The position numbers and the translations under genes are program-made. A stretch of DNA of 64,000 nt from Belliella calami (lineage in GTDB: Bacteria; Bacteroidota; Bacteroidia; Cytophagales; Cyclobacteriaceae): contig NZ_JAKZGS010000010.1 in NCBI RefSeq assembly GCF_022549695.1, forward strand, positions 83,545 through 147,544, read 5' to 3'. This document shows positions 17,086 to 28,838 of this stretch, in pieces. Under the pieces are notes generated by a model. It was not told the DNA's origin and searched no databases. It was given only the letters and a program-made list of their open reading frames with translations. The stretch's first letter is position 1. Every line of letters starts with the position of its first letter.

Positions 17086-18192
17086 TTATCTGTCTTTTAA
17101 TCGTTTAAATATTTCAATATTTTCATCAACCCTTTCTTGTAAAGATTTGCTATTCTCACCTAGAAATTTCTGAAAATCACTCGTAGGAATACTTTGAATG
17201 TACTTTTCAAGTCTCGAATGTACAACCTCACGAAAGCCATAATCCCTTGAAGCCATTTTTATACGAGCGTCCTCAAGTTGAGGGATCCAAAATCGATGAG
17301 CAGTAAATTCTTTTATTAAATGATTCAGTTCATTTGGTGTCAGCTTTCTTCCAATTTCCTCATACTTATCCTTCATTGCATCTGCAATTCCAATTTCAAA
17401 GGATGCTATTAGTTTTAAAACTTCAGAATACATTGTTTCTCTAGGACTCTCTTTATCTTCAAGTTTTAATATAGCTTTGTATTCTGTTGCATTTTCATGA
17501 AAAATAGCTTGGTAAATCGCATCTGTATAGATGCTATATTTCGCATTCCCCATTTCAAGGTATTGACTCAAAGCACTTGTAAATTCCTTACGATATACCG
17601 GCTCTCTAAGGATAGCCACAAAGTATTCTTCATCTCTCTGGTTTATAAATTTTGTTTGACCTCCTATTTTTTGGTTAATACTATCTAAAACAATATCGAG
17701 TATTGTGCTTCGAATTGATTTTGCTCTTTCACTTTCAGTCAGCATCATACCGATATTCAAAAAAGTTCTAAAATTGAAAACAGCAAGACTTCTCAACTTA
17801 CTAAGCTTTTGTTTATCAGATTCATTCTTTTTGAAAGGGACATTGATGTCCTCCTCAAAATCAGCCTCAATGTCAGCATAAATCAAATACCCAAACAACT
17901 GTTTAAATTCTTTTAGTTTTTGGCCTTTTAACACACAATAACCATTATGTGACAATTCAGGCTCTGCGGACTCAACATATCTTTTGACCGTTTTAGTACT
18001 AACCTCATAAAAGTCCGCAATCTGTGCAGTTGTGAAACGGTATTCGCCATCATATAACATCCCTGTTACTCCTAGAAATTTTTGAATATTTTCAATAAAA
18101 TCTGAATTATTGAGAATATTTTGCCTATCAATTGCTGAGTCTGTTAAATTATTTGCCATATCATATTTTTCAAATTTGCCAGAGACGTTCAT
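17086..18192 (-). CDS. DNA-binding partner of Doc (putative antitoxin/regulator)
   Basis: This 368-residue protein is of a family I do not know by name. Residues 45-75 look like a helix-turn-helix (FTTAQIADFYEVSTKTVKRYV), a pattern also seen in proteins encoded beside Fic/Doc genes in Bacteroidota. The rest is alpha-helical and charged. It is far larger than classical Phd antitoxins (about 70-90 residues). It ends 1 bp before the Doc start. The GGAGG just upstream of the ATG is only a few bases away, too close for a standard Shine-Dalgarno role; the alternative ATG at residue 12 would be at 18159. A role as antitoxin and autorepressor is inferred from gene order. Confidence 0.6.
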   Translation of the reverse strand: MNVSGKFEKYDMANNLTDSAIDRQNILNNSDFIENIQKFLGVTGMLYDGEYRFTTAQIADFYEVSTKTVKRYVESAEPELSHNGYCVLKGQKLKEFKQLFGYLIYADIEADFEEDINVPFKKNESDKQKLSKLRSLAVFNFRTFLNIGMMLTESERAKSIRSTILDIVLDSINQKIGGQTKFINQRDEEYFVAILREPVYRKEFTSALSQYLEMGNAKYSIYTDAIYQAIFHENATEYKAILKLEDKESPRETMYSEVLKLIASFEIGIADAMKDKYEEIGRKLTPNELNHLIKEFTAHRFWIPQLEDARIKMASRDYGFREVVHSRLEKYIQSIPTSDFQKFLGENSKSLQERVDENIEIFKRLKDR

Positions 18193-18403
18193 GTCCTCCT
18201 CAAATTTATTTCTTTTTTCTAGTTTTCATGTCCTTCTGGAGAAGAAGTATATTCAAGTTTTTTAATGAAAATCATTCGTAATCCCTAAACAACAACTAAT
18301 ACAAAGGTTAAGTAATTAACACTAAGATGACTTTTACATCCTAAGCATTTTTCAATACAAATTGTAATTTTTGTTGAAATTTATAAACTCCTTCCATATC
18401 TAA

Positions 18404-18421
18404 GAACTTCCTGCACTCTTC
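18404..18421. promoter_or_regulatory. Operator-like motif site 5 (GH2-rhaM)
   Basis: The stretch GAACTTCCTGCACTCTTC is close to the locus consensus. It lies about 100 bp upstream of the stronger site 6. No ORF was found between 18193 and 18529; apart from these two sites the space is AT-rich DNA. Confidence 0.5.
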
Positions 18422-18487
18422 ATTTAAAATATCAAAAACATATTAATTAACCTCATTTCCCAATTCACTCAGATATTTTTAATCTAA

Positions 18488-21716
<3,229 letters not shown>

Positions 21717-21754
21717 GTCTAGTGTGAAGGAGATTTGAGACAAAAGATGCAAGT

Positions 21755-21900
21755 GTTAAAACCCCGAACGGGGTTAAACCTCAATTAGCCCCGTATGAAA
21801 TGCGGGAAACATGGAAAGAATACCTTTTATGGTTTTTTCAACCCCTTCGGGGTTGAATTTCTGAAATTTATTAAAGAAAAAAGTATCAACTAATTTCAGC
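21755..21900. repeat. Three-hairpin REP-like repeat, copy C (inverted)
   Basis: Read on the opposite strand this matches copy B (28043-28260): hairpin AACCCCGAACGGGGTT, linker AAACCTCAATTA, hairpin around CCCCGTATGAAATGCGGG, a T-rich part, then the hairpin CAACCCCTTCGGGGTTG and the end AAAAAAGTATCAACTAATTTC. No gene was found in 21717-22200. Confidence 0.7.
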
Positions 21901-22048
21901 ATTTGACAGGCATCAAGGAATCGGTTATTGAGAGATTAGAAGTAAGATTAAAACAAGACATAACTGAGATCGCATAAGATCGCTAGGAACCGCAAGACAA
22001 AGTAGAATTAAGCTATAAACAAGACAAAAACAGTACAAAATCCGAAAA

Positions 22049-22140
22049 ATGCCGTAGGCATGACCGGCATACTAGCCCGGTAATTTATTGCCGGGTTCAA
22101 AGATTCGATGTGAGTAAAAACAGTGCCGTAGGTACGGGCA
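22049..22140. repeat. Three-hairpin REP-like unit, GCCGTAGGC type (copy E)
   Basis: Three hairpins follow one another: TGCCGTAGGCA near 22049, AGCCCGGTAATTTATTGCCGGG in the middle, and TGCCGTAGGTACGGGCA at the end. The order and size match copies C and D although the stem sequences differ. It lies 60 bp before the GH106 start. Confidence 0.6.
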
Positions 22141-22200
22141 AATTTTGAATCAAGAGCCATGTGGCAAAGTTAACAACCCCAAAATTTTCAATTAAAACAC

Positions 22201-25008
22201 ATGAAATCCCTTTCCATACAATCGTTATTGCTGATGTTTTCCAGCATCATTTTGCTTTTTCAATTTTCATGCAATACCTCTGAAGAAAATGAAATCGTAG
22301 AATACGAAACTGCTGTAGACCAATGGCCAGAAATCACCAAGGAAAGCAAGCCTTGGACAAGATGGTGGTGGATGGGGAGTGCCGTGGACAAAGAAAACAT
22401 CGACTATCTTTTGGAAGAATATGAAAGGGTTGGGCTTGGCGGTGTGGAGATAGCACCCATATATGGAGCCAAAGGCTACGAGGACAGGTATTTGGATTTT
22501 TTGTCAGAGGAATGGATCGCAGTATTGAATCATACAGTCTCCAAAGCAAGCGAACTCAACATGGGTGTGGACATGACATTGGGAACAGGCTGGCCTTTTG
22601 GTGGTCCGCAAGTCAGGATGGAACATGCAGCATCGAAAATGATCGTGCAGGAATATGAGATCTCTGAAGGGCAAAGAGATCTGGAAATAGTCCAGCGAAA
22701 AAGAAATGAAAGAGAGCCTGATGCCATTTTGATCAATGTGATAGGAACATTCAAAAATGGAGAAAGAAAAGATCTACATGACTTGAGATTTGGAAATGTA
22801 ATCGAAAACCTTCCAGAAGACCTCGAAAAAGTGCAGGCATTGTACTTTGCAAAAACAGAACAGAAAGTAAAGAGAGCTGCACCCGGTGGTGAAGGATTTA
22901 CGCTTGATCATTTCTTCAAAACTGCCGTCAACAATTACCTAGAATCTTTTGACAAAGCCTTTGACAATGCATATCCTGACATCAGGTCATTCTACAATGA
23001 TAGCTTTGAAGTCTATGGAGCAGATTTCACCGCTGATTTTTTGGTGGAATTTGAAGAGCGAAGAGGTTATGATCTGAAAATGATGCTTTCTGAGCTTACG
23101 GATAACACTGGCGATGAAAAATCCATCCGAGTCAAATCTGATTATAGGGAAACATTGCATGAGTTACTGCTGGAAAACTTCACCGAAAACTGGACCGCTT
23201 GGGCAAAAGCCAAAGGCAAAAAGACTAAAAACCAAGCTCATGGATCGCCAGGAAACTTGCTGGACATCTATGGAGCCGTGGATATTCCTGAATGTGAAAC
23301 TTTCGGGTCGAGTTATTTTCCTATACCCGGCTTGAGGAGAGACAGTGCCGATATCCGCAATGTGGATCCAGATCCTATCATGCTGAAATTTGCTTCCTCT
23401 GCTGCACATTTGACTGGAAAAAATCTAGTTTCCTGCGAGACATTTACTTGGCTAGGGGAGCATTTCAAATCATCATTTTCCCAAATGAAGCCCGAACTTG
23501 ATCAGACTTTTTTGGCCGGAATCAACCACGTTTTCTATCACGGTGTGACCTACAGTCCCCAAGATGTACAATTCCCTGGTTGGCTTTTCTATGCTTCTCT
23601 TAACCTCACCCAACACAATAGCCTTTGGGAGCATTTTTCAGAATTCAATCAATACATTGCCAGAACGCAATCTGTCCTTCAATCAGGAATGCCAGACAAT
23701 GAACTGTTGGTCTATTGGCCAGTATATGATGTCTGGGCAAACCCAAAAGGGATGATGGAATTGATTTCTGTGCACCACATTGACCGATGGCTGCATCCTA
23801 CTGAATTTTACAAGCAATCCAAACAGCTGATGGATCTTGGGTATTCTGTAGATTTTATTTCTGATAAAATGATAGCAGAATCGGATATAAAAAATGGAGA
23901 AATCAAAACCCATGAAAATGCCAACACAGCAAAAGCCCTGATTATTCCAAAAGTCGAATTTATGCCTTTGGAGACTTTGGAAGACATTCTAACCTTGGCA
24001 AAAAATGGTGCAAAGGTGATATTTCAAGAAAAACCAAGAGACATCCCTGGTCTTCAAGATTTGGAGGAAAAAAGAGAGAAATTTTCAACTCTTTGGAATG
24101 AAACTGGATTGGACAAAAATACTGAAGTGGCTTGGGGAAAAGGTAAATTGATATTTTCAAAAAACATTGCTTCCAGCTTGGAAAAAGAAGAAATCCACCG
24201 AGAAGGAATTAGTGAAACAGGTTTGAAATTTATCAAGAGAAAAATCGGAAGTGATAAATACTACTTCATCGTCAACCACAGTGCAAATACTATAAATCGG
24301 AAAATCAACTTCTTAACTCAATCGGAAAATGCTATCATCATGAATCCGCTGAATGGAAAAATGGGACTAGCAAAATCCCAAAGGGATGGGAAATATCTTG
24401 GTGTAGCACTTCACTTAGAGCCTGGTGAATCCCTAATCGTAAGAACAACCAACCAAAAATCCGAACAAATCGCGGGTTGGGGATACCATGCTGCTCCTAT
24501 TTCAAATATAGAAATCAATTCCGATTGGAAGATTACTTTTGGTCCAAATGGTGGTCCAAACCTCCCCAAAGAGCAACAAATGGAAAATCTAGAACCATGG
24601 ACAAATCAAGGTGATAAGGATGCCGATTTCTATTCTGGACGAGGAACTTACAGTGGAAGCTTTGAATTTGAACTTGATCAATCCTTGAATTACACATTAA
24701 ACTTCTCCAGCATCCATGAAAGTGCCAAAGTATGGATCAATGGAAAGTATGCTGGACAAGCTTGGAGCCTTCCATACAAATTGGATGTATCTGAATTTTT
24801 GATCCAAGGGAAAAATGACATTAAGATAGAAGTAGCCAACTTAATGGCAAACCATATGAGGTACCTTGATATCAACAAAATTCCTTGGAGAAACTACCAC
24901 GAAATCAATTTTGTGAACATAGATTACAAGCCTTTTGACGCATCATCTTGGGATGTAATGCCCTCAGGACTTGGAGGAAAGCTGGAAATCAGAGGATTTA
25001 AGAAATAA
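22201..25008 (+). CDS. GH106 alpha-L-rhamnosidase, lipoprotein
   Basis: This 935-residue protein has a lipoprotein signal (LLFQFSC, Cys24). The N-terminal block PWTRWWWMGSAVDKENIDYLLEEYERVGLGGVEIAPIYG is typical of GH106, as are LNMGVDMTLGTGWPFGGP, the NQAHGSPGNLLDIYGAVDIPECETFG block with its conserved carboxylates, and the C-terminal galactose-binding-like domain (VWINGKYAGQAWSLPYKLDVSEFL). GH106 enzymes release alpha-linked L-rhamnose and some act on rhamnogalacturonan oligosaccharides. Its length fits the family. No operator-like site was found directly upstream, so it may depend on transcription from the GH2-rhaM promoter through two REP-like repeats, or on its own weak promoter. Confidence 0.92.
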   Translation: MKSLSIQSLLLMFSSIILLFQFSCNTSEENEIVEYETAVDQWPEITKESKPWTRWWWMGSAVDKENIDYLLEEYERVGLGGVEIAPIYGAKGYEDRYLDFLSEEWIAVLNHTVSKASELNMGVDMTLGTGWPFGGPQVRMEHAASKMIVQEYEISEGQRDLEIVQRKRNEREPDAILINVIGTFKNGERKDLHDLRFGNVIENLPEDLEKVQALYFAKTEQKVKRAAPGGEGFTLDHFFKTAVNNYLESFDKAFDNAYPDIRSFYNDSFEVYGADFTADFLVEFEERRGYDLKMMLSELTDNTGDEKSIRVKSDYRETLHELLLENFTENWTAWAKAKGKKTKNQAHGSPGNLLDIYGAVDIPECETFGSSYFPIPGLRRDSADIRNVDPDPIMLKFASSAAHLTGKNLVSCETFTWLGEHFKSSFSQMKPELDQTFLAGINHVFYHGVTYSPQDVQFPGWLFYASLNLTQHNSLWEHFSEFNQYIARTQSVLQSGMPDNELLVYWPVYDVWANPKGMMELISVHHIDRWLHPTEFYKQSKQLMDLGYSVDFISDKMIAESDIKNGEIKTHENANTAKALIIPKVEFMPLETLEDILTLAKNGAKVIFQEKPRDIPGLQDLEEKREKFSTLWNETGLDKNTEVAWGKGKLIFSKNIASSLEKEEIHREGISETGLKFIKRKIGSDKYYFIVNHSANTINRKINFLTQSENAIIMNPLNGKMGLAKSQRDGKYLGVALHLEPGESLIVRTTNQKSEQIAGWGYHAAPISNIEINSDWKITFGPNGGPNLPKEQQMENLEPWTNQGDKDADFYSGRGTYSGSFEFELDQSLNYTLNFSSIHESAKVWINGKYAGQAWSLPYKLDVSEFLIQGKNDIKIEVANLMANHMRYLDINKIPWRNYHEINFVNIDYKPFDASSWDVMPSGLGGKLEIRGFKK

Positions 25009-25039
25009 ATCTTCTGATTTTTTTACATCTTCGATACAG

Positions 25040-25057
25040 GTAAGTGCAGGAAGGTTA
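25040..25057. promoter_or_regulatory. Operator-like motif site 7 (regulator gene)
   Basis: Read on the minus strand this is AACCTTCCTGCACTTACC, near the consensus. A half match (GATACAGG) lies just before it at 25033. It is about 220 bp upstream of the regulator start, just after the GH106 stop, and might serve autoregulation. Confidence 0.5.
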
Positions 25058-25276
25058 TAGAGAATAAATTTTTTGTGTAAATGTAAAAAACACAATTATT
25101 ATAACAACGAGACTGGCGTAAACTGCAGAAAACAGAATATTATTCTTTTTCAATCTTTTCTATAAAATTTTATTGAGTTTTTTTCCTAAAAATTAATTGT
25201 AATCCATCATAAAAACCTTTCATTGAGAAATTATTTCTCTTAAATTACAATCGATTGCACAAATAATAAACCCACG

Positions 25277-26326
25277 ATGATCGCATTTGATAACATTATT
25301 AGAATCGAGAATGATTCTCGTATTCCCAAGTACCAGCAGCTTGTACAATGTATAATTGAAAATATTGAAAGAGGATACCTTACTATAGGTGAAAAAATCC
25401 CTTCCATCAACGAAGTCAGTGAACGCTTTTACCTTTCGAGAGATACTGTGGAGAAAGCATACAACCAATTGAAAAAGCAAAAAATAATTTTATCTGTCAA
25501 AGGTAAAGGTTATTATGTAGCTCGAAACGTATCTCAATCACAAGTGAAAGTCTTATTTTTACTCAATAAGTTAAGTAATTACAAACTCCGAATCTATAAC
25601 TCCTTTTTGGAAAGCCTAGGATCCACTACCAAGGTAGATCTACACCTTTATCATTGTGATGCCAAGATAATGTTGAAGATCCTAGAAGAAAATATGGACG
25701 CTTATGATTATTACGTGGTCATGCCCCACTTCAAGGATGACAACCTTCGCCACCAAAATGTAAACGATCAAGTCATAGAAGCTTTGCAAGCAATACCTTC
25801 CGAAAAGTTGGTGATCATGGATAACCTTATTCCCGAATTGGGAGAAAATGTAGCATCAATCTACCAAGATTTCAAAGGAGATATATACAAAGCGCTGAAA
25901 GAAGGAATAGCTAGACTCAAAAAATATGAAAAGCTAGTCTTGGTGTATCCAGAAAAAGTCCATTATCCTTATCCTTCAGAAATCAAATGCGGATTCCAGA
26001 AATTCTGCATCAACCATAATTTTGATTTTGAGATAATCCCGACTATTTATCCAGAAATGGAATTGGAGACCAATGACGCCTATATTACGATTGAAGAAAA
26101 TGACCTTGTCTGCTTGATTAAGCAAATCAGAGATCAAAAATTCCAAATGGGAGAAGATATCGGTGTGATTTCATACAACGACACCCCACTCAAAGAACTT
26201 CTTGGAATCACTGTGATGTCCACAAATTTTAAAGTGATGGGAGAAACAGCCGCCTACATGATCAAAAAGCATAAGCATGAAGTCGTAAAAAATGTATTTA
26301 ACTTCATAGACAGAGGCTCAATTTGA
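25277..26326 (+). CDS. GntR-type regulator with sugar-binding-like domain (candidate rhamnose regulator)
   Basis: This 349-residue protein starts with a GntR winged helix (residues about 15-80: QLVQCIIENIERGYLTIGEKIPSINEVSERFYLSRDTVEKAYNQLKKQKII followed by GKGYYV). The rest looks like a LacI/periplasmic-binding-protein fold (YDYYVVMPHFKDD, ISYNDTPLKELLGITVMS, MGETAAYMI), as in GntR/LacI hybrid regulators that sense sugars. It is followed after 77 bp by the permease gene and preceded by rhamnose genes. It is the only transcription factor inside the sugar locus and so the best candidate to bind the ten-site motif. Whether it represses or activates is unknown. The ligand could be L-rhamnose, rhamnulose or the 1-phosphate. 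Confidence 0.8.
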   Translation: MIAFDNIIRIENDSRIPKYQQLVQCIIENIERGYLTIGEKIPSINEVSERFYLSRDTVEKAYNQLKKQKIILSVKGKGYYVARNVSQSQVKVLFLLNKLSNYKLRIYNSFLESLGSTTKVDLHLYHCDAKIMLKILEENMDAYDYYVVMPHFKDDNLRHQNVNDQVIEALQAIPSEKLVIMDNLIPELGENVASIYQDFKGDIYKALKEGIARLKKYEKLVLVYPEKVHYPYPSEIKCGFQKFCINHNFDFEIIPTIYPEMELETNDAYITIEENDLVCLIKQIRDQKFQMGEDIGVISYNDTPLKELLGITVMSTNFKVMGETAAYMIKKHKHEVVKNVFNFIDRGSI

Positions 26327-26337
26327 TTTCCCACAGC

Positions 26338-26355
26338 AAAGTACAGGACAGTTAT
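26338..26355. promoter_or_regulatory. Operator-like motif site 8 (permease)
   Basis: Read on the minus strand this is AACTGTCCTGTACTTT. It lies 49 bp upstream of the permease ATG. A TAGTTTG box, one base short of the TAnnTTTG consensus, follows at about 26371, which would place the motif over the -33 region. Confidence 0.65.
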
Positions 26356-26403
26356 TTCAGCTATTCATGATAGTTTGAGCATTCTTTTTAACCCAAAGCA
26401 ATC

Positions 26404-27843
26404 ATGAGTAAAAGCACAAGCTTAATTGCAAAGCTAAATGCAATCAATGAGTACGAACGTGAACCAATCCCAGAGAGTAAATTAAAAGGATGGAAAAAAT
26501 TCATTGGAACCTACGCTGGTGAACATACCGCTGGTACAGAATTCGTTTTAGGACCTCTCTTTGTCGCTCATGGTGCGACGGCAGTTGATTTGGTATCCGG
26601 CTTACTGATAGGAAACATTTTGGCAGTATTAAGCTGGGCATTTTTTACGGGAAGAATAGCCGTCAAAACAAGACTTACGCTTTATTTCCAATTGGAAAAA
26701 ATAGCTGGATCGAAGTTTACCCTTATATACAATTTGGTAAATGCAGGACTTTTCTGTTTCCTCGCAGGCGCCATGATAGCAGTATCTGCCACAGCAGTTG
26801 GAATCCCTTTCAATCTGGAAATGCCGACACTGACAGATGTCTTGCCGAATTCGCTTGGTTGGGTCTTGACAGTATTTGCGATCGGAACGATCACCACGAT
26901 CGTAGCGATGTTTGGTTTTGAGCAAGTCTCAAAATTTGCAAACATTGCAGCTCCTTGGATGATCATGGTATTCATCGCAGCAGCTGTAGGCGTACTTCCA
27001 AGGCTTGGGATCAATTCTATTTCAGACTTTTGGCCTGTTGCCCAAGAGACTATTTGGAGTGGAGTGCCACTGGAAGGACAGAGTAAATTCACCTTTTGGC
27101 ATATCATGTTTTTTGCATGGTTCTGCAATATGGCCATGCATATTGGTATGGCAGATATGTCTATCTTGAGGTATGCGAAAAAATGGACCGCAGGTTTTTC
27201 CACAGCTTCAGGTGTTTTTCTAGGTCATTACATTGCCTGGATTGCTTCAGGAATTCTCTATTCTCTATTTCTTCTAGAATCAAACAATAGCCTAACTTTC
27301 GCACCTGGACCTATTGCTTATGAAGCCGCTGGAATTGCAGGTGCTATTTGTGTTGTTATTGCAGGTTGGACTACGGCTAACCCTACACTTTACAGAGCAG
27401 GTTTGGCAATACAATCCATCAATCCAAATTGGAAAACTTGGAAAGTGACTTTGTTCGTAGGACTTTTCACCACGATTGCAGCATGCTTTCCAGCTTTGGT
27501 CATGAGATTATTGGAATTCGTAGCATTGTATGGTTTGATATTGATGCCACTTGGTGCAGTGATTTTCATAGATGTATATTATATGGATCGTTGGGGGCTG
27601 AAAAGCAACTATGCTTTGCTTTCAGGAAAAAAACTAAATCCAGCAGTAGCATTCACGTGGGTTTTGACATTGGCGTTCTGCTTGGCTTTAAACCTATTTG
27701 CAGGAATCGAAATTTTCTTCTTGGGCTTACCGGGTTGGTTTGTGGCAGTGATTGCATACTTGTTGTTCAGCAAATTGCTCCAAAAACCGATCACTGCAAT
27801 TCCACAATCAAAAAATCCACTTGTTGAAAAGGCTTTAAACTAA
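26404..27843 (+). CDS. NCS1-family permease (candidate rhamnose transporter)
   Basis: This 479-residue integral inner-membrane protein has about 12 predicted helices. The sequence resembles the cytosine/purine/allantoin permease family (NCS1): GEHTAGTEFVLGPLFVAHGA near the N-terminus, FGFEQVSKFANIAAPWM in the middle and IAGWTTANPTLYRAGLAIQSI later. Known NCS1 members import nucleobases, hydantoins or related compounds by Na+ or H+ symport. Here no nucleobase genes are nearby, the operator-like motif is 49 bp upstream, and no other sugar permease was found in the locus. Import of L-rhamnose or a close product is therefore a reasonable but unproven inference. A 56-residue membrane protein follows 9 bp later. 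Confidence 0.8.
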   Translation: MSKSTSLIAKLNAINEYEREPIPESKLKGWKKFIGTYAGEHTAGTEFVLGPLFVAHGATAVDLVSGLLIGNILAVLSWAFFTGRIAVKTRLTLYFQLEKIAGSKFTLIYNLVNAGLFCFLAGAMIAVSATAVGIPFNLEMPTLTDVLPNSLGWVLTVFAIGTITTIVAMFGFEQVSKFANIAAPWMIMVFIAAAVGVLPRLGINSISDFWPVAQETIWSGVPLEGQSKFTFWHIMFFAWFCNMAMHIGMADMSILRYAKKWTAGFSTASGVFLGHYIAWIASGILYSLFLLESNNSLTFAPGPIAYEAAGIAGAICVVIAGWTTANPTLYRAGLAIQSINPNWKTWKVTLFVGLFTTIAACFPALVMRLLEFVALYGLILMPLGAVIFIDVYYMDRWGLKSNYALLSGKKLNPAVAFTWVLTLAFCLALNLFAGIEIFFLGLPGWFVAVIAYLLFSKLLQKPITAIPQSKNPLVEKALN

Positions 27844-27852
27844 GGAAAAACC

Positions 27853-28023
27853 ATGAAAAATCTACTCGTAGTATTATCAATTGTTGGATTGCTTTTCACG
27901 ATAATCCCACCATTTTTGGTCTTTTCGGCAGTCATTGACCCAGCTACATCAAAAAACCTGATGTTTGCAGGAACCTTGATTTGGTTTACATCTGCACCGT
28001 TTTGGTTAAATAAAAAATCTTAA
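27853..28023 (+). CDS. Small two-helix membrane protein
   Basis: This 56-residue ORF begins with an ATG 9 bp after the permease stop and ends with TAA at 28021. Two hydrophobic stretches (about residues 3-24 and 36-51) suggest two transmembrane helices with a short loop (DPATSKN), and the C-terminus is basic (LNKKS). I do not recognise the family. The close spacing and same strand imply cotranscription with the permease, so it may be a small accessory subunit. The alternative, a chance ORF, is less likely because start, spacing and hydrophobic pattern are all coherent. Confidence 0.65.
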   Translation: MKNLLVVLSIVGLLFTIIPPFLVFSAVIDPATSKNLMFAGTLIWFTSAPFWLNKKS

Positions 28024-28260
28024 AATGATTATCCGCAATGTCAATAATTGTCGCGTCCTGAAATTATTTGACACTTTTTTGTTTCAATTAGAGGAGTTCA
28101 ACCCGCTTCGGGGTTGTTGGTCCTAACCATCATCTTTATTCCCCGCATTTCATACGGGGCTATTGAAATGTTGAAGCCCTTCAGGCTTGCGTTTTCCGAA
28201 TATAACTTTGTGTCTTGGATCTTTGTCACGTCTCATATCTCACGTCTCATATCTTATGTC
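28024..28260. repeat. Element tip plus composite REP-like repeat, copy B
   Basis: Right after the small ORF, ATGATTATCCGCAAT (28025-28039) matches the outer tip of the 149-bp elements. From 28043 the sequence is collinear with 1901-2165 but without its three palindromic inserts. It ends in tandem-like words CGTCTCATATCTCACGTC. It lies in the convergent space between the permease operon and lutABC and might act as a transcript end. Confidence 0.75.
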
Positions 28261-28277
28261 TATTTTCTCATTTTCCT

Positions 28278-28838
28278 CTAAACCAACAAAACCCTCAAGC
28301 TCTTGGCTCCATGGGCACCAATGACCAGGGATTGTTCTATATCGGCAGTTTTTGATGGGCCGGCGATGAAAACGCCAAAGCCTGAATGGGCTTGCCCGAT
28401 GCGCTTGTAAGCTTCATGCATGTTGGGAACGAGGGTTGTTTTATCGACTACAATCACCAAATGTTCTGTGATAAAAGGCAAAACCCTATGTCCAAGCTTG
28501 CTGTCATCAAGCCAAATTGCGCCATTTTCCCCAACACCAAAATCCCCTTCTATGATAGCCAAATCTAAGTTTTTCAGTTCGTGTGGATCTTCTGGCAAAC
28601 CGAAGTTGCTGTGTTTGGAATAAGACTCGGATGCTGAATAGACATTGACAAATTCCCCAGATTCTAGCAAATCCATCAGTGCTTCCTCTGAAATAATCTC
28701 TCCTTTGTTGGTTGTGATGGATGTTTTGAAGCTTTCGATGATGTCTGCCTCGTATTCAAACTGAGGTATCGCAGGCAGTTCCGAATTGTCGATTTTCAGT
28801 ATTCTGATATCACTTAATATTTGCTCTCTACTATTCAT
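28278..28838 (-). CDS. lutC: LutC, lactate utilisation LUD-domain protein
   Basis: This 186-residue cytoplasmic protein has an LUD domain. Landmarks are EGDFGVGENGAIWL, the HLVIVVDKTTLVPNMHEAYKRI block, and the C-terminal GPSKTADIEQSLVIGAHGAKSLRVLLV typical of LutC/YkgG. With LutA and LutB it forms the L-lactate oxidising complex that yields pyruvate. Its start overlaps the end of lutB by 8 bp, so the two are translated together. It is the last gene of the leftward lut operon. Confidence 0.92.
   Translation of the reverse strand: MNSREQILSDIRILKIDNSELPAIPQFEYEADIIESFKTSITTNKGEIISEEALMDLLESGEFVNVYSASESYSKHSNFGLPEDPHELKNLDLAIIEGDFGVGENGAIWLDDSKLGHRVLPFITEHLVIVVDKTTLVPNMHEAYKRIGQAHSGFGVFIAGPSKTADIEQSLVIGAHGAKSLRVLLV

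Noticed and set aside
18188..18204. GAGGAGGAC before the 18192 start as a strong Shine-Dalgarno
   Set aside because: It is only about 2 bases from the ATG, and the same 14-bp word occurs inside the coding region (near 17847), so it is more likely coding-like sequence.
26682..27203. 174-codon minus-strand open frame inside the permease
   Set aside because: It is the mirror of a membrane-protein gene with strong family signals; low-complexity antisense frame.
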